From contig NZ_JAKZKV010000006.1 in assembly GCF_022808675.1 (NCBI RefSeq), positions 124,001 through 188,000 of the forward strand: 64,000 nt of DNA, in the 5' to 3' direction. Positions 1 to 8,005 of the stretch are shown here, in pieces. A program made the position numbers and the translations under genes. Source of the DNA: Parabacteroides sp. FAFU027. Its GTDB lineage: Bacteria; Bacteroidota; Bacteroidia; Bacteroidales; UBA7332. Within the stretch, counting starts at the first letter, position 1. Each line of letters begins with the position of its first letter. A model generated the notes under the pieces. That model had not been told where the DNA came from, did no database searches, and saw only the letters and a list, made by a program, of their open reading frames with translations.

Positions 1-688
1 CCTCTTTTTTGAGTGACCAATGCTGGTTGGGTCCTTCATTGCGGGCATAGAGGATGAGTTCCCTGCCATTCAGACCGGAACCATTGGGGATGTCGATACA
101 TTTTCCGGATGGAAATGCTACGATCGAATAATTTTCGGAACTCTTTGCCGGCTCTTTTACCGAACTGATCTTGCGGATAATCCGCAATTGCATCGTGTCG
201 CAACGGTTGTTCTTATCTCTGATGGTGAAATGCAACTGGTTGCTTGGGTCATCGCTGTTTAGCTTTCCCTGAAAACCGATCAATCCCCCCGCTTTGACCG
301 TATCGCCCAGATGCAGGGAAAGGGCTATTGCTCCCAGATGCGCGTATTGGGAGGTTTCGCCATCGGTATGTTTCAGTTCGACCACTGCACCCTCTTTCTC
401 ATTGCGGTTTAGCACAGTGATCACACCCTCGCGGGCAGAGAGTACCTCGGCGGTAAATGCACCATCATCAATTCGGAAGCGGATGCCGTCACTCAGGCTA
501 CCGGGCAATACTTTCGCTTTTCCGAAATAAGGAAGGTGGTATTTGGATGCGGGAAGGGGCTTGTTGGCTGATAAATCGGTTTGTGCCTGCCCCATGACCG
601 GAGCCATCAATAGCATGACGGATGTAAGAATGACAAGCATCTGTTTCTTTGTCCGCTTACAGGACAATGTTTTTCTTAGATTCTTCAT
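1..688 (-). CDS. Secreted LytM/M23-like protein with RICIN-type tail (partial)
   Basis: The reading frame is open from an ATG at 688 to the window edge, so the C-terminus is missing (229 codons seen). A signal peptide (LVILTSVMLLMAPVMGQAQ) is followed by a LytM/M23-like fold at about residues 50-145, with the family's YAHL, GDTVKAG, GLIGFQGK and QLHFTI blocks. Of the zinc and catalytic positions, the His of YAHL and the last His of the HxH motif are present. The first His of HxH is Gln (QLH), and the usual His of the HxGID block reads as Arg (FRIDDG). From residue 165 on, YSIVAFPSGKCIDIPNGSG and QHWSL resemble a ricin-B/RICIN carbohydrate-binding repeat. I infer a periplasmic or surface protein that binds wall or glycan, with doubtful peptidase activity. 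Confidence 0.75.
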   Translation of the reverse strand, partial: MKNLRKTLSCKRTKKQMLVILTSVMLLMAPVMGQAQTDLSANKPLPASKYHLPYFGKAKVLPGSLSDGIRFRIDDGAFTAEVLSAREGVITVLNRNEKEGAVVELKHTDGETSQYAHLGAIALSLHLGDTVKAGGLIGFQGKLNSDDPSNQLHFTIRDKNNRCDTMQLRIIRKISSVKEPAKSSENYSIVAFPSGKCIDIPNGSGLNGRELILYARNEGPNQHWSLKKE

Positions 689-762
689 TTGGGTATGTGT
701 GTTATAGTAGAATATTATTTTGTGTTGAAGGGGTTTTCTATGATGTCCGGTAGTTGGATATT

Positions 763-889
763 CATTGCCGTCTGCTTTAGCTGACGTATAAAAGGGATGC
801 TTCCAATTCCGGCTTTGCCTGATAGTTTTTCGGCTAAAGCCGGAATTGTGATTGAATTTCCTTCCCGTCAGCTGAAGCTGACGGCAATG
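763..889. repeat. Nested inverted-repeat (REP-like) element
   Basis: Outer arms at 763-786 and 866-889 are inverted copies (CATTGCCGTC...GCTGACG) with two mismatches. An inner hairpin at 805-847 has AATTCCGGCTTT pairing with AAAGCCGGAATT. The right outer arm is itself palindromic (GTCAGCTGAAGCTGAC). It lies just 3' of the gene ending at 902 and looks like a BIME-type palindromic pair. It is not a clear terminator because no T-run follows. Confidence 0.7.
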
Positions 890-901
890 AAGACATTACC
901 C

Positions 902-1783
902 CTATTTACTCTTTTTCATTGTGGGTCGATAAGGCTCCACCCAGACATACTTTTTGCCATCAGGAGTGAATTTTATTTTGTCAGTATTGATTGCCGCGAT
1001 CTGACTTTTCAAATGCTCAGCATCGTCAATCATTCGTTGGATTTTTTCGGAAGGTTTGAATATGGCAAAATAAGAACTTGGGAAATAACCTTTGTAGAAA
1101 ATATATTGAACCTCTTCGCACCAGAGCTCCATCAGTAATTGGGCGCATAATTGAGCTTTTCGGGGAGCGTTGGGTGTCTCGATGCAATATTTGATACATT
1201 TAGCATCTTTCTTGTTGGGATCAATCCTGTCCATCATGTGAATGCCTGGGTGATCGGGATACTTTTCCATCATGATCTTTTTGTCCTTGCCGGGTTCACC
1301 TTCTTTGGTTTCGCAATTCCCAAAACGCATAAAAGCGCCCAGTAGATAGGACAGTTTCTGCTTCTCCGTCTTCAGCATCTCTTGCCTCAGATCACCGGAA
1401 TAAATGGTATCTCCTTTAAGCGTTTTGTTCCAGGAAGGTTTGTAGTCGAAATACTTGTCGATAGCCGCAGATAAAGCAGCTGAATACAACTTTATTCCTT
1501 TGGGAGCTCCGTTGTTTACAAGAAATATATCAGGACAATCCGTACTAAAAAGAGAGTCGATAAAAAGAGCTTGCCCTAATTGACCCTTTAGGTAAACATC
1601 TACCCGGTGATAGTTGAAACCGTCAACGCCAGGCTTGAATACCCGCTGGTACCCCATATATTCATCCAGCATTCCTAAGAGAAAACTTTCTTTGTCATAC
1701 TTTTCCGAATCAAATTGCGCTTTCGACAACAAACTGCAAACCAGAAATGCTGCAAGACATAAATAACGATTGAGATAGCACAT
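902..1783 (-). CDS. Secreted protein of unknown function
   Basis: 293 residues starting with a signal peptide (LCLAAFLVCSLLSKAQ). No catalytic motif or family was recognised. The mature part is mixed and charged, with several cysteines (positions around 175, 212-216 and 230-240: NCETK, KCIKYC, LCAQ, WCEE) and a lysine-rich tail ending TMKKSK. No cargo sorting domain or lipobox is present, so a periplasmic location is likely. It is transcribed away from a 1.1 kb spacer that also serves the divergent gene at 2962. Real coding is supported by the signal peptide, the length and the lack of a plausible competing frame. Confidence 0.7.
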   Translation of the reverse strand: MCYLNRYLCLAAFLVCSLLSKAQFDSEKYDKESFLLGMLDEYMGYQRVFKPGVDGFNYHRVDVYLKGQLGQALFIDSLFSTDCPDIFLVNNGAPKGIKLYSAALSAAIDKYFDYKPSWNKTLKGDTIYSGDLRQEMLKTEKQKLSYLLGAFMRFGNCETKEGEPGKDKKIMMEKYPDHPGIHMMDRIDPNKKDAKCIKYCIETPNAPRKAQLCAQLLMELWCEEVQYIFYKGYFPSSYFAIFKPSEKIQRMIDDAEHLKSQIAAINTDKIKFTPDGKKYVWVEPYRPTMKKSK

Positions 1784-1830
1784 AATATTTTGTTTTAGAT
1801 GTGTTTGAATTTAATGGATTGTGTGTGGTT

Positions 1831-1863
1831 AGACCTAACAGGTTTTCAAAACCTGTTAGGTCT
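1831..1863. repeat. Palindromic repeat, CCTAACAGG family, copy 1
   Basis: Perfect 16-bp arms (AGACCTAACAGGTTTT and its complement) with a one-base loop. The same core recurs at 14527-14559, and in degenerate form at 43512-43561. This is a dispersed intergenic palindrome, lying in the upstream region of the gene starting at 1783. Confidence 0.85.
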
Positions 1864-2218
1864 GATTCGCAAGAAAACAAGACGGGGATAGTGTGTAATA
1901 GTTTTCATGGTAAAAAGTATTTATTATAGCGGCTATGTAAAAAGATGAACTAAGGATTAAAAATGCTTCATCATGAGTTGTTTTATTATGAATATTTCAC
2001 ATGTTGGGCTTTTGGGAATAGGTGTATAGCTATGGTTTTACTAAATCCGTATTTGGATTTGCTAATTTGATGAAATATTTGCTCTTGCTGGTACACTATT
2101 TAATCAACGAGGTAGATAAAAAGGTCAATCTTGCTCTGATGGAGGCTTTATCGGGTCGAATATGATTTTGACTACCGCTAATTGTTGTTGTTATAGGAGG
2201 AAATGAAGCCTCTACGGG

Positions 2219-2533
2219 AGTATCCGAGCTTTAACACACCCTGTTGGAGACTGTACACGCCCTGTCGGAGGTTTAATCGGGGCTGTTAAAGCATGAACTG
2301 GAGCTGTCGGAGCTTTAACACGTCCTGTCGGAGTTTGGATACGCCCTGTCGGAACTTTAATCGTAGCTGTTAAAGCTTGAACAGGAGCTATCGGAGCTTT
2401 AATACGTTCTGTCGGAGGTTGGATACGCCCTGTCGGAACTTTAATCGGGGCTGTTAAAGCTTGAACAGGAGCTGTCGGAGCTTTAACACGTCCTGTCGGA
2501 GATTGGATACGCCCTGTCGGAGCTTTAATACGC
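2219..2533. repeat. Tandem array of 15 units of 21 bp (84-bp higher-order repeat)
   Basis: Fifteen contiguous units of exactly 21 bp, typified by CTGTCGGAGCTTTAACACG. Four unit types alternate in fixed order (B C D A). Type A (GCTGTTAAAGC) begins at 2282, 2366 and 2450, type B at 2219, 2303, 2387 and 2471, type C at 2240, 2324, 2408 and 2492, and type D at 2261, 2345, 2429 and 2513. The higher-order period is therefore 84 bp. The minus strand is open across the array as a heptapeptide repeat (KAPTGRI-like) but has no ATG, GTG or TTG start, so I treat it as non-coding. It sits in the middle of the spacer between divergent genes starting at 1783 and 2962. Confidence 0.9.
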
Positions 2534-2692
2534 CTAATTCGAGCTTCGACAAGACCGTAATAGCGTTGATTAAGGATGATTGAATTAGCTTGCTTTCTTG
2601 TTTCTTATCCGATATCCCAATTTGAATTTACAAAAACAGTTATATGTAATAGGATGGAATTGATGTCGTATTAATTGGAGAATATGAAATAT

Positions 2693-2726
2693 GCGTCAAG
2701 CGGCATTAAGCCGCTGACCGGTGTGG
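2693..2726. repeat. Palindromic repeat, AGCGGCTT family, copy 1
   Basis: A hairpin with arms AAGCGGC/GCCGCTT and flank CCACACCG on the complementary strand. Its reverse complement matches 5816-5849 at about 27 of 34 positions, so it is one of two dispersed copies flanking the T9SS gene at 2962-5688. Confidence 0.65.
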
Positions 2727-2785
2727 AACGATTGCATTCAGCACACCCTATTAACTAGCAGAGGATGCTTTTTGGTCAGATATTG

Positions 2786-2935
2786 TTATTTATTGATTTT
2801 AAAGTCTTGTCCGGTCTTCGCGGAAATGAGTTCCTTTACCTTCTCTTCAGCAGCCTGATTTTTATTGGTAAACAAGCACGGGAATCGGACTCCGGCTGAA
2901 GATCCCGGATAGGCATCCCGGCGAATCAAAGCATT
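2786..2935 (-). pseudogene. Possible 3' remnant of a lost gene
   Basis: The minus strand reads about 48 protein-like codons, containing RRDAYPGSSAGVRF and EEKVKELISAKTGQD, ending in TAA at 2786-2788. The frame is closed by TGA just upstream, close to the start of the divergent gene at 2962, and has no start codon. The composition (amphipathic, lysine and glutamate rich, natural-looking C-terminus) suggests the tail of a gene whose 5' part was lost when the T9SS gene region was inserted or rearranged. The family is not recognised and chance openness cannot be excluded. Confidence 0.3.
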
Positions 2936-2961
2936 AAATGATCAACCATTATAACTCAATT

Positions 2962-5688
2962 ATGAAAGCCCTAAGAATACCACGAAACATTGCGGCATTG
3001 CTTTTTCTTCTTTTATTGCAGTCATTTTATACGTTTACTATGGCTCAGATTAACTGGCCTGACGGACAATTGCTTCCTTCATTCCCGGCGCCGGCGGCTA
3101 CTCAGGATTTGATTTACCTGAACGGCTCCGTTACGCCTTACGCCAAAACCTGGCGCTGGCAGGCTGAAGATTCTACCATTTCCCATAATACAGGACGGCT
3201 GGAGACCGATGGCTGGTTGTGTCAGGTGGGGGTAGATGCGGCCAACCAGTACATGATATACGGGCCCAAAGACAGAAACGTCACCGCCGGGCCAAACGTG
3301 GCGGAGTTCAGGATGAAGATTGATAGTAATACGGGGAGCGATGATGCGATAGCCGTTATTGATGTGAGAAATGCAACGACCGGAGCCACGCTCGCTTCTC
3401 AGACCGTTACCCGCCTGCAATTTACTACAGCAGGCAGTTATATGAGTTTTAAACTTGCCTTTTCGATGCCGGCGGACAGTCAGGCTATCGAGCTACGTGT
3501 CTATTGGAAAGGCGCTTCCTATACCAAGGTGGATTATGTAGGGGTGACGCAGGATAATGCGGATGCGGAACTCTACCTCTTCTCTTCGTTGAAAGGAATT
3601 ATCAACAGGACTCAACCACGCATCTTCTCCTACGAAGGGGATTCCGGAGCCGAGGGGGCATATACCTGGATGCAATCCCTGGGGTCGAAATGGCTGGAGC
3701 AATCCAGTAACTGGGTGCTTGTCAGCAAATACCGCAAGGAGATCTCCGGACTTATCGTTTATGATCCGGCGCAGATCCATACGGTAAACCTGGCGGCCAC
3801 ACTCGCGAAAGACCAGAATGCGATCATTGCTTCCCCATCATTGCAGGCCAAACTAACGTCAACTCCCTATAATTTCCCGGTGTTGGTGGATTTGCGGGGT
3901 AAGTTTACCAGCAAGCAGCAGATTTATCAAACCCTGTACGATACCTATTGGCCAAATATTGACCACCGCCTGTTGATCGGGTTAAATCCGGAAGTTCATA
4001 AATCTTCCCTGCGTGAATATGCGATAGCCCTGGGGGCTGCCGTGATCTGGCTTGATCCGAAGGTCTCTGCCGAAAACTTATTACTCAGCCGTTTCTTATC
4101 CAGCATGCCTGCCGGTTCCAACTATATGGGCTGGTGGCCCGAAGAGGAGCCGGGCGTAACGAGAGGTTCCGTGTATGGAATTCCCACCATCGCCAGCGAC
4201 TTCTGTACCAACCTGACTTATCACAGCGGGATGCCAAGGGGCATTACTGTCAGACCAATGCCGGCGAAACCGATGTTGCAAAACAAGATTTACGTAGCGT
4301 TCGTACTGAGTGACGGGGACAACCTGCAATACGTCGAGCACCTGTTGCGCAAACTCTGGAACAATGCCGACCGCGGCTCCGTGCCAATGGGTTGGACCAT
4401 GTCGCCCGCTATGGTGGATGCCATGCCCGGTGCGCTCAACTATTTCTATAAGACAGCGACTGACAACGATAACCTGATTTCGGGTCCTTCCGGCTATGGT
4501 TACACCTATCCCAACAACTGGACCAGCTCGCGCCTGACTCAGTTCACGACCAAAACGGAAGAGTACAATAATCAGGCCGGATTCCGCGTAGTCACCGTAT
4601 GGAACACCATCACAGGCGGGATAAACCTGAACGTGGGACTCTCATTTGCCAACAACGCTCCGACATTGCTCGGTATGACTGCCCAGAATACGGGTGGGGC
4701 GCTCAGCTTATACAATTCAAGCCTTCCCGGCATGCCGCTTTCCTGCAACTATTGCTACAGCGAACAGACGATGAAGGATGCCATAGCCTCTGCCGCTTCA
4801 GGATGGGATGGGACAAAGCCTAAATTCATCATCATCCAGGCTCAGCCGTGGACCAACATTACCCCGACCAGCTTTAAGAACGTGATGAATTCGCTCAACT
4901 CCAACTATAGCGTCGTGCGTCCCGATCATATCTTCCAGCTGATCCGCGAGGCCAATAACCTTTCGGTAAATCCGGGGGGGGTAGTGGGAACCGGAACGGG
5001 ATTGACCGGCACCTATTATAACGGGATGAATTTTGAAACACAGGTGGGTACAAGGACTGATGCGAATATTAATTTCAGCTGGGGAATCGGTTCCCCAATG
5101 GCAGGAGTTAATACCGATGCCTTCTCCGTAAGATGGACCGGCCAGGTGCAACCGAGATATTCGGGTACCTATACCTTCTATTCCACCGGTGATAATGCCT
5201 GCCGCGTATGGGTGGATAATCAGCTGGTGATTGATAAGTGGACAGGGACTCCCGGTGCTACCTATACCGGAACCATCACCCTGACTGCAGGCCAGAAATA
5301 CGATATCAAGGTGGAATACTTTGAAAATACCAATTCGGCCGGTTGCAAGCTGGAATGGGCAAGTGCATTGCAATCCAGGGAGGCGGTTCCTCAAAGCCAG
5401 TTGTATGCCGGGTCTTCTTCAGCGGGCATTCGCACTACAAGTCGTGCTGTCGGAGTCTCCGTCTCACCCAATCCCGTCGTTAACGGAATGATGAATGTCT
5501 CTATGGATGACAACAGTGATGAGGAAGCTACCCTGACGTTGTATGACCTCTATGGAAAACCGATGCTGAACACAGAGATTCAGAAACCGGGCAAACAGGT
5601 TAATGTGAGTAAAATCCCTGCCGGGATGTACATTGTCTCGGTTCGCACAAATGAGAATGTGGTCAATAAAGTAATTGCGATAAAGTAA
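2962..5688 (+). CDS. T9SS-exported GxGYxYP-motif protein with PA14 domain
   Basis: 908 residues from the ATG at 2962, chosen because the signal peptide (ALLFLLLLQSFYTFTMAQ) follows directly; an in-frame ATG at 2938 would add eight residues. Residues about 30-670 form the two-part GxGYxYP family, with the eponymous GYGYTYP near residue 510. This family is regarded as putative carbohydrate-active but its reaction is not established. Residues about 680-815 are a PA14 domain (TGTYYNGMNFET, WTGQVQPRYSGTYTFY, KVEYFEN), usually glycan-binding. The last 75 residues are a type A T9SS sorting domain (SVSPNPV, LYDLYGKP, IPAGMYIVSV). I infer surface release through T9SS, which fits porV at 9717. It seems to be a single-gene unit. 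Confidence 0.88.
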   Translation: MKALRIPRNIAALLFLLLLQSFYTFTMAQINWPDGQLLPSFPAPAATQDLIYLNGSVTPYAKTWRWQAEDSTISHNTGRLETDGWLCQVGVDAANQYMIYGPKDRNVTAGPNVAEFRMKIDSNTGSDDAIAVIDVRNATTGATLASQTVTRLQFTTAGSYMSFKLAFSMPADSQAIELRVYWKGASYTKVDYVGVTQDNADAELYLFSSLKGIINRTQPRIFSYEGDSGAEGAYTWMQSLGSKWLEQSSNWVLVSKYRKEISGLIVYDPAQIHTVNLAATLAKDQNAIIASPSLQAKLTSTPYNFPVLVDLRGKFTSKQQIYQTLYDTYWPNIDHRLLIGLNPEVHKSSLREYAIALGAAVIWLDPKVSAENLLLSRFLSSMPAGSNYMGWWPEEEPGVTRGSVYGIPTIASDFCTNLTYHSGMPRGITVRPMPAKPMLQNKIYVAFVLSDGDNLQYVEHLLRKLWNNADRGSVPMGWTMSPAMVDAMPGALNYFYKTATDNDNLISGPSGYGYTYPNNWTSSRLTQFTTKTEEYNNQAGFRVVTVWNTITGGINLNVGLSFANNAPTLLGMTAQNTGGALSLYNSSLPGMPLSCNYCYSEQTMKDAIASAASGWDGTKPKFIIIQAQPWTNITPTSFKNVMNSLNSNYSVVRPDHIFQLIREANNLSVNPGGVVGTGTGLTGTYYNGMNFETQVGTRTDANINFSWGIGSPMAGVNTDAFSVRWTGQVQPRYSGTYTFYSTGDNACRVWVDNQLVIDKWTGTPGATYTGTITLTAGQKYDIKVEYFENTNSAGCKLEWASALQSREAVPQSQLYAGSSSAGIRTTSRAVGVSVSPNPVVNGMMNVSMDDNSDEEATLTLYDLYGKPMLNTEIQKPGKQVNVSKIPAGMYIVSVRTNENVVNKVIAIK

Positions 5689-5766
5689 GACGGGAAGAAA
5701 TAGATAAGGGGAGAATGTTATTAATAAACACTCTTTTGGCGCAGCTTTAGCAATAGAAGAGTACGC

Positions 5767-5804
5767 AGAACCACAGAGGTTAGGGAAATCTACTCTGTGG
5801 TTCT
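5767..5804. repeat. Inverted repeat, ACCACAGAG type
   Basis: Twelve-base perfect arms (AGAACCACAGAG at 5767-5778, complement at 5793-5804). It lies 3' of the T9SS gene, without a clear T-run. A similar CTCTGTGG-containing inverted repeat is at 53156-53187, suggesting a dispersed family rather than a dedicated terminator. Confidence 0.7.
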
Positions 5805-5815
5805 TTGTGTAAAGC

Positions 5816-5849
5816 CCACACCGAACAGCGGCTTGACGCCGCTTGTCGG
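5816..5849. repeat. Palindromic repeat, AGCGGCTT family, copy 2
   Basis: CCACACCG followed by a hairpin AGCGGCTT-GAC-GCCGCTT. It is the inverted counterpart of 2693-2726. Confidence 0.65.
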
Positions 5850-5905
5850 ATTTACAAAAACTCTGTGGTATAGCAGCCCGATATTTTAACCATTGATTTC
5901 CATAC

Positions 5906-5936
5906 TTGCCAAACCCTCTCTTTTTTCGTACTTTTG
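5906..5936 (+). promoter_or_regulatory. Bacteroidota-type promoter for the U32 gene
   Basis: TTG at 5906-5908, a 20-bp spacer, then TACTTTTG at 5929-5936, which matches the TAnnTTTG -7 element. The predicted start site falls about 15 bp before the ATG at 5960. Confidence 0.7.
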
Positions 5937-5959
5937 CGACATATTTCCCCGATAAATTA

Positions 5960-7786
5960 ATGAGAATCCGAAACATAGAACTTCTGGCTCCGGCCAAAAA
6001 CGCCGATACCGGTATTGAAGCCATTCGTCATGGCGCTGATGCGGTATATATCGGCGCTCCCCAATTCAGTGCGCGTGCCGCGGCTGGTAATTCCCTCGAA
6101 GAGATAGAACGGTTGGTGACCTTTGCCCATCAGTACGATGCCCGCGTGTATGTTGCGCTCAACACCATCCTGACTGACAGCCAGCTTCCCGAAGCGGAAG
6201 CGCTGATTCACTCCCTCTATCGTATTGGTGTGGATGCGATTATCGTGCAGGATATGGGTATCCTGGAGCTGAACCTTCCGCCGATTGCCATTCATGCCAG
6301 TACGCAAACCGATAATCGCACCGTGGAGAAGGTGAAGTTTATGGAAGAGTGCGGATTTTCACAAGTGGTGCTGGCCCGTGAGTTGACCATTCCCCTGATA
6401 AAAGAGATTGCCTCGCAGACCAAAGTCCCGTTGGAAGTATTTGTTCACGGTGCACTCTGCGTCAGCTACAGCGGACAATGTTACGTCAGCCAGGCCTACA
6501 CCAACCGCAGTGCAAACCGCGGCGAGTGCGCACAGTTTTGCCGCTTGCCTTACCGGCTGGAAGATGCCAACGGAAAAGTCATTGCTACCAACCAGCACTT
6601 GCTTTCATTGAAAGACATGAATCGCTCCGAATCGTTGGAGCAGTTGCTCGATGCGGGCGTTACCTCGCTCAAGATTGAAGGCCGGTTGAAAGAGACTTCC
6701 TACGTCAAAAACATTACCGCCTATTACCGCAAGAAGCTGGATGAAATCATCAGCCGCCGCCCTGAGTATCGCGCAGCCTCTTCCGGCAAATGCAGCTTCA
6801 ACTTCACGCCTGCACCGGAGAAGAGCTTCAACCGCGGATTTACCGATTATTACATAGACAAGAAAAATACTAAGCAGGAAAGTATTGCCAACTTCAATAC
6901 GCCTAAATCGCAGGGCGAGTTCGTGGGCTTTGTAAAAGCATTGGGCCGTAACTTCTTTACAGTTTCAGGCATCGTTACGCTGAATAACGGCGATGGACTC
7001 TGCTTTATCAACGAAAAGGGCGACCTGGTGGGTTTCCGCGTGAACCGCGTGGAGGATAACCGCGTGTTTCCGGCAGAGATGCCTACTATCAAGGCGAAGA
7101 CCAAGCTCTACCGCAACTTTGACCAGGAGTTTGAACGTCAACTCTCCAAGCCTACCGCAGAGCGTAAGATAAATATTTCCATTGAACTGTCGGAAGTACC
7201 TTTCGGCTTTGCCCTGACGCTGACGGATGAGAATAAGAAGTCTGCATCCGTTACATTTCCTTACGAAAAACAATCGGCGCAAACCCCGCAACGGGAAAAT
7301 ACATCAAGACAACTCTCTAAACTGGGTAATACCATTTTTACCGCTACAAACGTTGAGGTAAAGACCCGCGGGGATTGGTTTATTCCCGCTTCCCAGCTGG
7401 CCGAATGGCGCAGAATTGGCGTAGAGAAACTGGAGAATGTGCGCCGGATTGCCTTCCGCCAGCCGATTGCCCGCATAAAGGAGACGAATCATCCGTTTGT
7501 AGAGCAGAAGCTGACCTATCTGGCCAATGTGGCGAACAAAAAGGCGGAGCGCTTCTATTTCCAGCATCAGGTGAAGGAAGTAGCGCCGGCCTTCGAGCTG
7601 AATCCGCTCAAAGATGTGCCGCTGATGTTTATGAAACATTGCGTCAAATATGCGCTGGGCGTGTGTCCTGTGCATCACAAGGCGAAAGCTGACTACCGCG
7701 AACCGCTTTACCTGGTGAATAAAAACACCCGACTAAGGTTGGAGTTTGATTGTGGGAAGTGCGAGATGAGGGTTTATCAGGGATAA
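5960..7786 (+). CDS. U32 family protein (TrhP/RlhA-like RNA hydroxylation)
   Basis: 608 residues. The ATG at 5960 begins MRIRNIELLAPAKN, the standard start of the family; the upstream in-frame extension crosses the promoter. It has the peptidase-U32 fold (GADAVYIGAPQFSARA, EVFVHGALCVSYSGQC) and a conserved cysteine set (HGALC, GQC, GECAQFC) that binds an iron-sulfur cluster in TrhP/RlhA-type proteins. The C-terminal extension holds more cysteines (CVKYALGVC, FDCGKCEM). Relatives hydroxylate tRNA U34 or 23S rRNA C2501 using prephenate-derived chemistry. Which substrate applies here cannot be told from sequence, and older 'collagenase-like protease' labels are probably wrong. Confidence 0.88.
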   Translation: MRIRNIELLAPAKNADTGIEAIRHGADAVYIGAPQFSARAAAGNSLEEIERLVTFAHQYDARVYVALNTILTDSQLPEAEALIHSLYRIGVDAIIVQDMGILELNLPPIAIHASTQTDNRTVEKVKFMEECGFSQVVLARELTIPLIKEIASQTKVPLEVFVHGALCVSYSGQCYVSQAYTNRSANRGECAQFCRLPYRLEDANGKVIATNQHLLSLKDMNRSESLEQLLDAGVTSLKIEGRLKETSYVKNITAYYRKKLDEIISRRPEYRAASSGKCSFNFTPAPEKSFNRGFTDYYIDKKNTKQESIANFNTPKSQGEFVGFVKALGRNFFTVSGIVTLNNGDGLCFINEKGDLVGFRVNRVEDNRVFPAEMPTIKAKTKLYRNFDQEFERQLSKPTAERKINISIELSEVPFGFALTLTDENKKSASVTFPYEKQSAQTPQRENTSRQLSKLGNTIFTATNVEVKTRGDWFIPASQLAEWRRIGVEKLENVRRIAFRQPIARIKETNHPFVEQKLTYLANVANKKAERFYFQHQVKEVAPAFELNPLKDVPLMFMKHCVKYALGVCPVHHKAKADYREPLYLVNKNTRLRLEFDCGKCEMRVYQG

Positions 7787-7795
7787 ACTATTTCA

Positions 7796-7986
7796 GCCAC
7801 TAATTCACGAATCTAAATAAACAACTATCGCCTGATTAAAAAAACACGAATGTTTTTCAAGACTGAAAAACGAATAATTTCCACCTTTCCATACTTGATA
7901 ATAAGGTGATATTTCTTTTTCATTATATGAAAAAGATACGTGTGAATAAGGCATAATTCGATAAAATCAATTCGTGAATTCGTGGC
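7796..7986. repeat. MITE-like element with GCCACGAAT-type ends, copy 1
   Basis: Terminal inverted arms of 17 bp with one mismatch (GCCACTAATTCACGAAT at 7796-7812, complement at 7970-7986) enclose about 157 bp without a gene. The same end sequence frames 58936-59064 and forms the perfect hairpin at 50129-50188. Confidence 0.6.
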
Positions 7987-8005
7987 TAAATATAAATAGA
8001 CAACT

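Noticed and set aside
2219-2533. CRISPR array
   Set aside because: Units are contiguous 21-mers without unique spacers, and no cas gene is nearby.
2212-2606. Minus-strand heptapeptide-repeat open frame across the first array
   Set aside because: The frame is open only because 21 is a multiple of three and the unit lacks stops in that phase; there is no ATG, GTG or TTG start and no ribosome site.
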